A stretch of DNA of 64,000 nt from Planctomycetota bacterium (GTDB lineage: Bacteria > Planctomycetota > Phycisphaerae > UBA1845 > PWPN01), in contig JAKPHF010000062.1 in NCBI GenBank assembly GCA_029550525.1, forward strand, positions 248,001-312,000, in the 5' to 3' direction. This document shows, piece after piece, positions 55,018-62,556 of this stretch. Below the pieces are notes generated by a model. The model was not told the origin of the DNA and ran no database searches. It was given only the letters and a program-made list of their open reading frames with translations. Positions within the stretch are counted from its first letter, which is position 1. Each line of letters begins with the position of its first letter. A program made the translations under genes and the position numbers.

Positions 55018-55239
55018 ATGCGCCAGGAGCCCCCAATGCTGCCCTCCCCTAGCCAAGACGACCGGCACGCTGTGCAAGTCGGGCGCCTCTTAAACGCGTT
55101 TCTGGACACCTCTTGTAAGGATGCACGAGCGGAGGCGACCGCCCTGCTGAAACGGCATCCCGATCTGGCCCGGGAACTGAAGGGCCCAATCGCGACCATC
55201 CGCAGGTTGCGCCGGACCATCCGAACAGTGCCACGTTGA
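55018..55239 (+). CDS. Possible small helical protein
   Basis: A 73-residue frame with GAGGAAA immediately before the ATG. Residues DARAEATALLKRHPDLAREL resemble the helical segment at the N-terminus of the kinase at 50575 (EQVVAEHPDIADEIRKEL). It may be a remnant or stand-alone copy of that module. No other feature is visible. It lies upstream of the ECF sigma gene. Confidence 0.35.
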   Translation: MRQEPPMLPSPSQDDRHAVQVGRLLNAFLDTSCKDARAEATALLKRHPDLARELKGPIATIRRLRRTIRTVPR

Positions 55240-55377
55240 TGACCGGAGAAATCCCGAGTTCACGTGCCATATGACGCTCCGTGCCTGCATCCACGACATT
55301 ACTCCCGCCAACCGGTCGATGTGCGCTGGTTACCGCGCGATTCTGCTCGAGACGCTGGGATCCCCCGCCTGGACGGG

Positions 55378-55383
55378 TATAAT
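55378..55383 (+). promoter_or_regulatory. Probable -10 element of the ECF sigma gene
   Basis: A perfect TATAAT lies 44 bases upstream of the sigma factor ATG. No convincing -35 is present at the expected spacing. Confidence 0.45.
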
Positions 55384-55427
55384 CGCAGCCCGGACAGGAA
55401 CCTCTCCGTCCACATTGTCTGGCGCCC

Positions 55428-56054
55428 ATGGACGATCAAGTCTTTCAGCAACTGTTGCGCCGAGCGCACGCCGGCGACAAGGAAGCAACGGGTACGCTGC
55501 TTGTCGCGGCGTTCGATCCGGTGCGGGCGGCCCTGGCTCGCAACATGGACGAAGTACTGGTCCGAGGCGGCGTCGAACCCGAAGACGTCATGCAGGAGGC
55601 CTACGCCGCAGCGTGGCCTCGGCTGGGCGAGATGGAATTCGACGGTTTCAGCGCCTTCCTGGCTTGGCTGCGGACGATCGCCGAGAACAAGCTCATCGAC
55701 GTGCGGCGAGGGCTGCTCGCGGAAAAGCGCGACGTCCGGCGCAATGTCGCGAGGTCAGCCGGCGCGGGCCAGTCCTATTCGGATCTGGTGGACCGGGTGG
55801 CGGCGATCAGTTCCACGCCCAGCCGCCGTGTGGCTCGCCAGGAGGCCGTCGCGATCACGCTGGTGCAGATGGCCCAGTTGCCTGACGACTACCGGCGCGT
55901 CATCCAATGGCGTGTGATCCAGGGCTTGAGCGTTCAAGAGGTCGCCCGCCTTTTGAACCGTAGCGAGGACGCCGTCCACATGCTCTGCTATCGCGCGTTG
56001 AAGAAGCTCGGCGAGCTCATGGGCGAGCCCTCCGCCTACCTCCCCGACGCATGA
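55428..56054 (+). CDS. ECF-type RNA polymerase sigma factor
   Basis: A 208-residue sigma-70 family protein with region 2 (EPEDVMQEAYAAAWPRLGEMEF, then FSAFLAWLRTIAENKLID) and region 4 (LPDDYRRVIQWRVIQGLSVQEVARLLNRSEDAVHMLCYRALKKL). The length and missing regions 1 and 3 fit the extracytoplasmic-function group. No anti-sigma gene is adjacent. The nearby kinase-WD40 gene fits the pattern, described in planctomycetes, of ECF factors encoded near receptor-like kinases. Confidence 0.92.
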   Translation: MDDQVFQQLLRRAHAGDKEATGTLLVAAFDPVRAALARNMDEVLVRGGVEPEDVMQEAYAAAWPRLGEMEFDGFSAFLAWLRTIAENKLIDVRRGLLAEKRDVRRNVARSAGAGQSYSDLVDRVAAISSTPSRRVARQEAVAITLVQMAQLPDDYRRVIQWRVIQGLSVQEVARLLNRSEDAVHMLCYRALKKLGELMGEPSAYLPDA

Positions 56055-56069
56055 GCACTGATGAAGCTC

Positions 56070-56225
56070 ACCACAGAGGCGCAGAGGCACAAAGAGAAAC
56101 TTTTAATGACGCCTATTTGTCTCTACTTGAATCTGCGCAATCTGCGGACAAAAGCCAACTTCGCGCACAAGCTCTGTGACTCCGGGTATCCGTTCTTCTT
56201 CTCTGCGCCTCTGGGTCTCTGTGGT
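56070..56225. repeat. Long-arm inverted repeat of CACAGAGGC words
   Basis: The left arm (56070-56099) begins ACCACAGAGGCGCAGAGGC and the right arm (56196-56225) ends CTCTGGGTCTCTGTGGT. They are imperfectly complementary over about 30 bases with roughly 96 bases between. The spacer has GAATCTGCGCAATCTGCGG. It fills the gap between convergent sigma and BFD genes. Confidence 0.7.
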
Positions 56226-56263
56226 GCTTCTTCTCCGCGCGCGATAAGACTGCGGGCGGACGG

Positions 56264-56542
56264 CTAATCGAAGGTGTTGCGGGGTTCGCGGTTGTCGATG
56301 TACTGCCGGCGGGCATTGGCGTACTGCTCGGGCGTCATCCGGACGATGAGGTCCTGGTCGGCACCGGCGCGGGCGGACTCGAAGATTCGCTTGAGGATGG
56401 GGATGCACCAGCCGCAGCCGGTCCCAGCGCCGAGGCAGTTCGACATCTGGCTAGGGCGCTGAAGCCCGCCGCGCCGGGCGAAGTTGTAGAGCTTGCGAAA
56501 CGAAACGTGGTAGCAGTAGCAAATTTCGTCATCAGGTCCCAT
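56264..56542 (-). CDS. BFD-like [2Fe-2S] protein
   Basis: A 92-residue protein resembling the bacterioferritin-associated ferredoxin [2Fe-2S] fold. Candidate ligands are the CYC pair near the N-terminus (ICYCYHVSF) and the CGWC pair in GAGTGCGWCIP. BFD helps release iron from bacterioferritin; related domains sit in other oxidoreductases. No bacterioferritin gene is in the window. The ATG at 56542 is chosen because TATAAT ends 6 bases before it and the upstream frame has no domain. A longer frame is open to 56737. Confidence 0.82.
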   Translation of the reverse strand: MGPDDEICYCYHVSFRKLYNFARRGGLQRPSQMSNCLGAGTGCGWCIPILKRIFESARAGADQDLIVRMTPEQYANARRQYIDNREPRNTFD

Positions 56543-56548
56543 CGGGGG

Positions 56549-56554
56549 ATTATA
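56549..56554 (-). promoter_or_regulatory. -10 element with leaderless geometry
   Basis: On the minus strand a perfect TATAAT is followed by CCCCCG and then the ATG of the BFD-like gene. There is no room for a ribosome site. Confidence 0.55.
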
Positions 56555-56812
56555 TCCCGCCTGGCCGCCTTCAAGAATCGACGGGCCCGGGGCCGATAGA
56601 AAGTATCGTGGCGTCCGCGGGGCCGATCCGCTATGATGCGCGCCATCCGAGGGGTGTTCGCCTCCTTTCGTGTGCGGCGCGGCCGGCGGGAGTCCCGGCA
56701 GCTTCTGGCTGCCGCCGCGGCAAGCACGAGCCTCCACTGGATGTGGCTGATCCCAAGCACTCGCGTCGGCGCGGCGGCGGGTGCGTCAACACTGACGGAG
56801 TAGGTTGACCCC

Positions 56813-57061
56813 ATGATTTCCTCGCTGTCGAGCAAGCCGCTCAACGACCCGACGCCTCTGCTGTCCGAGGACCGACTGCGGTCGCTGGCTCGCACATATC
56901 AACGTGTGGAATCGCCGATCTGGATTCACAACCTGCAGGGCGACTGCATCTACGTCAACCCGCCGGCCGAGCGGATCACCGCCCCCGTGTCGCCGGTGCT
57001 GTTCGACATTCTTGATCACAACGGCCGGGTTATCGGCCGGCTGGGAACCATCCCCAACTGA
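56813..57061 (+). CDS. Small PAS-like protein
   Basis: An 82-residue protein whose middle (SPIWIHNLQGDCIYVNPPAERI) and end (LFDILDHNGRVIGRLGTI) look like the first and last strands of a PAS fold with the middle missing. No known family is claimed. It lies upstream of a CheX-CheY-FapA group on the same strand and might be a sensor fragment related to them. A convincing ribosome site is not seen. Confidence 0.5.
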   Translation: MISSLSSKPLNDPTPLLSEDRLRSLARTYQRVESPIWIHNLQGDCIYVNPPAERITAPVSPVLFDILDHNGRVIGRLGTIPN

Positions 57062-57384
57062 TCGCACGCGCGTCAGCCGAAAGGGGTAACGACCCCATCA
57101 CGGCCATGCCGCGCCCGTCTCCCGGGCACCGCCAGGGGCCAAAGTCTGCACGCTGCTCGAGTTGTTCGTCGCGTCGGCCGCTGCGTCCTGGAAATCCGAC
57201 GAGTCCCAAAACCTCCGCCCGCCGGCTTCGAAAGCGATAGGGTTTTTGCCGCCGTTTCGGGGGTGCGGAAACGAACTCGTACAGGCCTTTACCGATCAAG
57301 CCGATATGCGGGTTAGCACAACGCCGGTGGAGGGCCGCTGCGGGGAGCCCTCGCCCGGGGTTCCCCAGGAGTAAGGACGACATT
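57062..57384. other. Long structured leader region upstream of cheX
   Basis: The 323-base gap has no gene. It contains GGGGTAACGACCCC (a small hairpin) at 57081-57094 and, at about 57207-57247, AAAACC paired at distance with GGGTTTTT, which could be a terminator or attenuator. It does not match the c-di-GMP riboswitch motifs I know. Confidence 0.4.
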
Positions 57385-57888
57385 ATGGACGTACGGTTCA
57401 TCAATCCGTTCATTGCATCCACGAAGACCGTGTTCAAGACCATGGTCGCCACGGATATCAGCGTGGGGAAGCCCTATGTGATTCGGGCGAACGAAGAGCA
57501 GACCGCCGACGTTTCGGCGGTGATCGGCATGTCCGGGGACGCCGTCGGCTGTGTGGTGCTCAGCCTGCCGATGACCACCGCCTGCAACATCGCCAGCAAA
57601 TTCGCGGGGATGCCGCTCAACCAGAACCATCCGGACTTCAGCGATGCGTTGGGCGAGCTGGCGAACATGGTGGCGGGCCAGGCCAAGGCCAAGTTCGAGA
57701 GCCTGAACGTGAGCATCTCGCTGCCGAGTGTGATCGTGGGCCAGGAACACGTGGTTTCGCAATCGCGAGCAAAGCCGCGTCTGGCGTTGCCCTGCCATTG
57801 CGACCTGGGGAACTTCACCGTCGAGGTGGTACTGGTGGTGGAAAGCGGTGCGGCCAAGGCCAGCGCTCCGGTCGGAGTGGCGGTCTAG
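57385..57888 (+). CDS. CheX-like chemotaxis phosphatase
   Basis: A 167-residue protein of the CheC/CheX/FliY family, whose members dephosphorylate CheY-P. The N-terminus FINPFIASTKTVFKTM and the catalytic helix DFSDALGELANMVAGQAK, with its conserved Glu-x2-Asn pair, are clear. A response regulator follows 110 bases downstream. The start is an ATG after AAGGA. In planctomycetes such single-domain CheX/CheY pairs often control surface motility or second messengers rather than flagella. Confidence 0.9.
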   Translation: MDVRFINPFIASTKTVFKTMVATDISVGKPYVIRANEEQTADVSAVIGMSGDAVGCVVLSLPMTTACNIASKFAGMPLNQNHPDFSDALGELANMVAGQAKAKFESLNVSISLPSVIVGQEHVVSQSRAKPRLALPCHCDLGNFTVEVVLVVESGAAKASAPVGVAV

Positions 57889-57998
57889 GGAATGGCCTTT
57901 TCGAGTCGTTGAGCGGTGGCTGGGACTGCTCATGCACCAGGCGATTGCCAACGCTTCACTCGATCGTGGACTGCTCGTATGAAGACAGGGGATGCAGT

Positions 57999-58382
57999 AT
58001 GAAGATTCTGCTGGTGGATGATTCGAGGACCATTCGCAATATTCAGAAGAACGTGTTGGCCCAGATCGGTCACACGGACATACTGGAAGCGGCGGACGGT
58101 CTGGAAGCGTTGAACCAGATTGCCGAGCACAAGCCGGACCTGGTTCTGGTGGACTGGAACATGCCGAACATGGACGGCATCACGCTGGTGCGCAAGATTC
58201 GGGAGACCGACCGCCGGCTGCCGCTGGTGATGGTCACCACCGAAGCGGAGAAGAGTCGCGTGCTCGAGGCGATCAAGGCCGGCGTGAACAACTACGTGGT
58301 CAAGCCGTTCACGGCCGAGACGCTGTCAGAAAAGATCACGCAGACGCTGGCCAAGGCGGCGGCGCCGGCCGGCGCGGCGTGA
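57999..58382 (+). CDS. CheY-like response regulator
   Basis: A 127-residue single receiver domain. The acidic pocket VDDSRTIR, the phosphoryl Asp in LVLVDWNMPNMDG, the Thr in MVTTEAE and the Lys in VVKPFTAE are all in place. A short Ala-rich tail ends it. The ATG at 57999 is used; the longer upstream frame overlaps cheX. It is probably co-transcribed with the CheX-like and FapA-like genes. Confidence 0.93.
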   Translation: MKILLVDDSRTIRNIQKNVLAQIGHTDILEAADGLEALNQIAEHKPDLVLVDWNMPNMDGITLVRKIRETDRRLPLVMVTTEAEKSRVLEAIKAGVNNYVVKPFTAETLSEKITQTLAKAAAPAGAA

Positions 58383-58468
58383 CCGATCGTGTCGCCCGCG
58401 GCACGGGATGTCGCGGGCTCGTCGAGGGGACGGCAGCAGACTGACTTTCGCCGTATCGAGACCCTCAG

Positions 58469-59935
58469 ATGGCGGCGGTAGCCCAAAGATCGATCCGCGT
58501 CGCCGTGGCGCGGGACGGCATTCGTGCACATCTGATCACCACCGACGTTGATCCCGGTCTGATCACGCGGGAGAACATCATCTCATGCCTGCGCGAACTG
58601 GGCATTCCGGTCTCTGACGACGTGATGGCCCGGATCGTGGAGGCGGAAAAGGCCGCGCGCGCGGAGGCGTTGCCGGCCGAACCCATGCTATTGGCGGAAG
58701 GACGCGACCCCGTGCCCGGCACGGGCGCGACCTTCGAGTTCCTGCCGGAACTGGTCAGCCAGCCGACCAGCGACAGCACCGACGAACGCGCCGACTATTA
58801 CCGCAGTCAGATCCTCACCGTCGAAGCAGGCCAGGCTTTCGGCACGCTGACTCCGGAGGTTCCGGCGGTACCCGGCGTGGACGTCTACGGCAAGCCGGTG
58901 CAGCCGCCGGTGCCGGTGCGCTCGGTGCACCTGGGCAAGAACGTACAGCTCGGCGACGACGGCAGAAGAGTGATCGCCTGCGTCCGCGGGAAGGTCCACC
59001 TGACGCGTTACCAGGTCTCGGTCCTGCCCGTGGTGGAGGTCGATGAAGACGTCGATTTCTCGACCGGCAACGTGGACGCCACATGCGATGTGCTGATCAA
59101 CGGGACGGTGCGCGACACGTTCCGAGTGAAATCGGGCGGGAGCATCACGGTTCGGGGTGCGATCGAAGCGGCCGAGGTTGAGGCCGCCACCGACCTGCAG
59201 GTCAACGGCGGGATTGCCTCGCGAGGCCAAGGCCGGATTGTCGTGGGAGGCGAAGTCTTCACAAAGTTCTGCAACGAAGCGGACATCAGAGCGAAGGGCG
59301 ACATCACGATCAACCGCGAAGCGCTGAACAGCCGATTGCGAACGGACCGACGGCTGCTCATCCCACGAGGCAAACTGATTGGCGGCCGAGCCTACGCCCG
59401 CTGCGGGGCGGAGATCTTCGAACTCGGCAACGAGGCCAACGTCAAGACGATCATCGCGGTGGGCATCGATCCGCTGGCCCTGGTCCAGGCGGCTGAGGCG
59501 GCTGAAAGCATCCGCAAGAAGATGGAGGCGATCACCAAGATCCGCCAGACGGTCCAGCCGCTGATGGCGCAGCTCAAGCGGCTCTCGCCGGCCCAGCGCG
59601 AACGGGCGACCGAACTGCTCTATCAGGCCGATGCGATGGAGCAGGAAGTCCGGGAGCAGGAGAAACAGATCGCCGCTGCGTTGGAGCCGGTCACGCCGGA
59701 CGGCCGGGAGGTCACGCTGGTGGTCCAGAAGATCGCCTATCCGGGCGTCTCGATCATTTTGGGCGATCGCATCGTCCCGTTGCACAAGGAACGGAAGGGA
59801 CCGTTCAAGGTGGTCCGTCGCGTGCATCAACGGGTAGAGGAAGTCCTGCTCATCGACAAAATTTCCGGGTCGGTCACGGTGCTCGGGGGACGCGAGTACG
59901 ACGCCAAAGCCGCCCAAGCCGACTTCGGGCAGTAG
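58469..59935 (+). CDS. FapA-like (DUF342) protein
   Basis: A 488-residue polymer-forming FapA/DUF342 family protein. The N-terminal part holds PELVSQPTSDSTDERADY and GTLTPEVPAVPGVDVYGKP, family marks. A beta-helix follows (VDEDVDFSTGNVDATCDVLINGTV; VKSGGSITVRGAIEAAEVEA; GEVFTKFCNEADIRAKGDITIN). A coiled-coil stretch precedes the C-terminal domain. In other bacteria FapA proteins are implicated in motility, chemotaxis and biofilm control. The cluster with CheX and CheY supports that here. Confidence 0.88.
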   Translation: MAAVAQRSIRVAVARDGIRAHLITTDVDPGLITRENIISCLRELGIPVSDDVMARIVEAEKAARAEALPAEPMLLAEGRDPVPGTGATFEFLPELVSQPTSDSTDERADYYRSQILTVEAGQAFGTLTPEVPAVPGVDVYGKPVQPPVPVRSVHLGKNVQLGDDGRRVIACVRGKVHLTRYQVSVLPVVEVDEDVDFSTGNVDATCDVLINGTVRDTFRVKSGGSITVRGAIEAAEVEAATDLQVNGGIASRGQGRIVVGGEVFTKFCNEADIRAKGDITINREALNSRLRTDRRLLIPRGKLIGGRAYARCGAEIFELGNEANVKTIIAVGIDPLALVQAAEAAESIRKKMEAITKIRQTVQPLMAQLKRLSPAQRERATELLYQADAMEQEVREQEKQIAAALEPVTPDGREVTLVVQKIAYPGVSIILGDRIVPLHKERKGPFKVVRRVHQRVEEVLLIDKISGSVTVLGGREYDAKAAQADFGQ

Positions 59936-60143
59936 AGCGCTTCGAATCCGTCACACCAGCAGATGGACGGCCAATACCGTTGAGAGGGGGGCAGCAGGCG
60001 TGCGGTTCACGAGAGCTGCACGCTTGCTCTATTATTAACACCCGCTTGCGATTACCCGCGTTTTGGGTTCTACTGCCCACAGCCGCAAGAGCCGTGAATC
60101 GCAGGGTTTTGCCTGCGCGGACGGCAAGGAAGGAGCAGCCGAC

Positions 60144-60596
60144 ATGATCGTGGCGGATCTGAGCAAAATCGAAGGTAGAACCTTTCCGGCCCGGCGTCGC
60201 ACGCAGAATCTGGTGGGCGGAGCCTCACCGATTCAGGTCAGCAGTTTCGCCATGGGGTACGTCACGCTCGAACCCAAGGGGGGACAGGTTCCCTGGCACA
60301 ACCAGGAGCAGGACGAGGTGTACTTCATCGTGTCGGGGACGGGTGAAATCTGCCTGGGAGAGGAACGGCAGACCATCCGAGCGGGCCAGGCGGTGCAGAT
60401 TCCGCCCCGCGTGTTCCACCAGTTGACCAACACGGGCGATGAGCCCATGATCATGATCTACGTCTACGGGCCGGCGGGCGACGTGGCCCATTGGCGGCAG
60501 GAACTGGACGGCACGCTGCCCCGGGCAGGGGTCGAAGCTCCCCCGCTGCCTGCGGGTGCCTGGCCGCAATGCACCGAGAAGCCCGCACAGGCTTGA
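60144..60596 (+). CDS. Cupin-domain protein
   Basis: A 150-residue single-domain cupin. Metal-binding motifs are WHNQEQDEVYFIVSGTGEI (first box, His and Glu) and PPRVFHQLTNTGDEPM (second box, His). The function cannot be told from sequence; cupins include dioxygenases, isomerases and sugar-binding regulators. AAGGAAGGAG precedes the ATG by 8 bases, which fixes the start. It stands 118 bases upstream of an oxidoreductase of the Gfo/Idh/MocA family, which suggests linked sugar metabolism. Confidence 0.9.
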   Translation: MIVADLSKIEGRTFPARRRTQNLVGGASPIQVSSFAMGYVTLEPKGGQVPWHNQEQDEVYFIVSGTGEICLGEERQTIRAGQAVQIPPRVFHQLTNTGDEPMIMIYVYGPAGDVAHWRQELDGTLPRAGVEAPPLPAGAWPQCTEKPAQA

Positions 60597-60714
60597 TTGC
60601 GCCGAAACCGGCGGTTAAAACGATTCAAAACATCTGTCATTTTCGGGAACGCGATCTTGCTCGCCCGCAGGCGGGCAAGACGCTCACCCAGAACCGCAGT
60701 GAGGATTCCCATCC

Positions 60715-61869
60715 GTGGCCAACGTCAAGACGCATAAGGTCGGGATCGTGATGAACGGCGTCACCGGACGCATGGGCACCAACCAGCATCTCATGCGGTC
60801 CATCATGGCCATCATCAAACAGGGCGGCGTAAAGGTCGGCCCGGACGAGGTGATCCTGCCGGATCCGACGCTCGTGGGCCGTAACCCGGCCAAGCTGGAG
60901 CATCTCGCGCAGCTCACCGGCGTGACCAAGTGGACGACCGATCTGGATCAGGCGCTGGCGGCCCCGGAGAACACGATCTACTTCGATGCACAGACCACGG
61001 ACCGGCGAGTGGCATCGGTGAAGCGGGCCATCGCCGCGGGCAAGCACATTTACTGCGAGAAGCCAACCGCCCTATCGACGGCCGAAGCGATGGAGCTCTA
61101 CAAGCTGGCCGAAAAGGCCGGCGTCAAGCACGGTGTGGTGCAGGACAAGCTCTGGCTGCCCGGACTGCTCAAGCTGCAGATGCTGCGGGACATGGGCTTT
61201 TTCGGGCGAATCCTGTCCGTTCGCGGCGAGTTCGGCTACTGGGTGTTCGAAGGCGACACTATTCCCTGCCAGCGGCCCAGCTGGAACTACCGCAAGGCGG
61301 ACGGCGGCGGAATCATCTTCGACATGCTCTGCCACTGGCGGTACGTGCTGGACAACTGCTTCGGTCCGGTCAAGGCCGTGTCCTGCCTGGGGGCCACGCA
61401 CATTCCGCAACGCTGGGATGAGAACGGCAAGCCCTACACCTGCGACGCCGACGACGCCGCGTACGCCACGTTCGAGCTGGAAGGCGGCATCATCGCCCAC
61501 ATGAACTCGTCCTGGTGCGTGCGCGTGCGCCGGGACGATCTGCTGACGCTGCAGGTGGACGGCACGAAAGGCTCGGCCGTGGCGGGACTCCGGCAGTGCT
61601 GGATCCAGCCCGCGGCGGCGACGCCTCGGCCCGTTTGGAATCCGGACGTGGACAGCCCGATCAACCACTTCGATACCTGGACGCCCATGCCCACGAACAT
61701 GGAGTACGACAACGCGTTCAAGGTCCAATGGGAGCTGTTCCTCAAGCACGTAGTCAAAGGCACTCCGTTCCGCTGGAACCTCCTGGAAGGAGCCAAGGGC
61801 GTGCAACTGGCCGAAAAGGGCCTGGAGTCCTGGGCCAAGCGCTGCTGGGTCACGCTGCCGGAGCTCTAA
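60715..61869 (+). CDS. Gfo/Idh/MocA-family oxidoreductase
   Basis: A 384-residue NAD(P)-dependent oxidoreductase without a signal peptide. The Rossmann start is GIVMNGVTGRMGTNQHL, unlike the exported homologue at 39580. The catalytic region reads AGKHIYCEKPTA. The C-terminal domain includes GGGIIFDMLCHWRYVLDNCFG and ELEGGIIAHMNSSW. A GTG start follows GAGGAT. The substrate is unknown. Hairpin-like words GCCCGCAGGCGGGC lie just upstream. Confidence 0.87.
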   Translation: MANVKTHKVGIVMNGVTGRMGTNQHLMRSIMAIIKQGGVKVGPDEVILPDPTLVGRNPAKLEHLAQLTGVTKWTTDLDQALAAPENTIYFDAQTTDRRVASVKRAIAAGKHIYCEKPTALSTAEAMELYKLAEKAGVKHGVVQDKLWLPGLLKLQMLRDMGFFGRILSVRGEFGYWVFEGDTIPCQRPSWNYRKADGGGIIFDMLCHWRYVLDNCFGPVKAVSCLGATHIPQRWDENGKPYTCDADDAAYATFELEGGIIAHMNSSWCVRVRRDDLLTLQVDGTKGSAVAGLRQCWIQPAAATPRPVWNPDVDSPINHFDTWTPMPTNMEYDNAFKVQWELFLKHVVKGTPFRWNLLEGAKGVQLAEKGLESWAKRCWVTLPEL

Positions 61870-62208
61870 TTCGGCCCGAATACAGTCCTCAAAGTACCAT
61901 TGACGACGTGCGTCTATGGCTGGATATCGGAGCACCCCGTAATCAGCCCAGACGTTATCGGCGGTCTCCATCCGCGCTCGTCACAATACACAATTTATTT
62001 ATAGACAGAAACTTACGCACCGACCCTGCCGCACTACTGATCCGGCCTCCCGCGACGTCGATTTTTTCATGATCGCCTGCAACCTCTGGCCCCCCTCCTG
62101 TGTCCAAGAGTCCGTAGACCACGCCAGTGGGACTACTCGACGGAACGCCGGCCGCAGGAGTTCCGGATGAAGGGAAGACGGGTGGTTCCAAGGGAAGGAG
62201 TGATTGTC

Positions 62209-62430
62209 GTGCCCGTGTACATGCATTGCCCACATTGCGACCATCCCCAAATCGTGCCGGTGGCTCGGCGCGGGCGGATGCGCTTCTGCCGGCAGTGCGG
62301 AAGAGCGTACGTGACCTCCAAAGTCGTCGATATGGTTCAGCCGGTTCCGATCAGCTCGATGGCCGAAATGCACGCGGTCACCGCGGCTGCCCCCAGCCAT
62401 GCGAGCCGGCGGGTCTGGGTCGTCAACTGA
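62209..62430 (+). CDS. Small zinc-ribbon protein
   Basis: A 73-residue protein with two CxxC pairs (CPHC and CRQC), enough for one zinc ribbon, followed by a Val/Pro-rich tail. The start is set by AGGGAAGGAG, which ends 8 bases before a GTG at 62209. An ATG at 62167 would add 14 residues but places this strong site inside the gene. Function unknown; a terminator follows it. Confidence 0.65.
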   Translation: MPVYMHCPHCDHPQIVPVARRGRMRFCRQCGRAYVTSKVVDMVQPVPISSMAEMHAVTAAAPSHASRRVWVVN

Positions 62431-62490
62431 CCCGGCGTGATCCGGGCCGATCGGCCCATTTTCCCCGCATCAAACAGGAAGATGTGGCAA

Positions 62491-62534
62491 AGCCAGGGAG
62501 AGCGGTCTGCGCCCGCGATCCCTGGCTGTTTTCT
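62491..62534 (+). terminator. Terminator after the zinc-ribbon gene
   Basis: AGCCAGGGA (62491-62499) pairs with TCCCTGGCT (62519-62527), followed by GTTTTCTT. It lies between this gene and the convergent arginine decarboxylase gene. Confidence 0.8.
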
Positions 62535-62556
62535 TGCCCTTCGATAGATTTCGCCG

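Noticed and set aside
57062..57384. c-di-GMP riboswitch upstream of the CheX-like gene.
   Set aside because: The characteristic conserved A-rich and GC motifs of GEMM RNAs could not be found; only general hairpins are seen.
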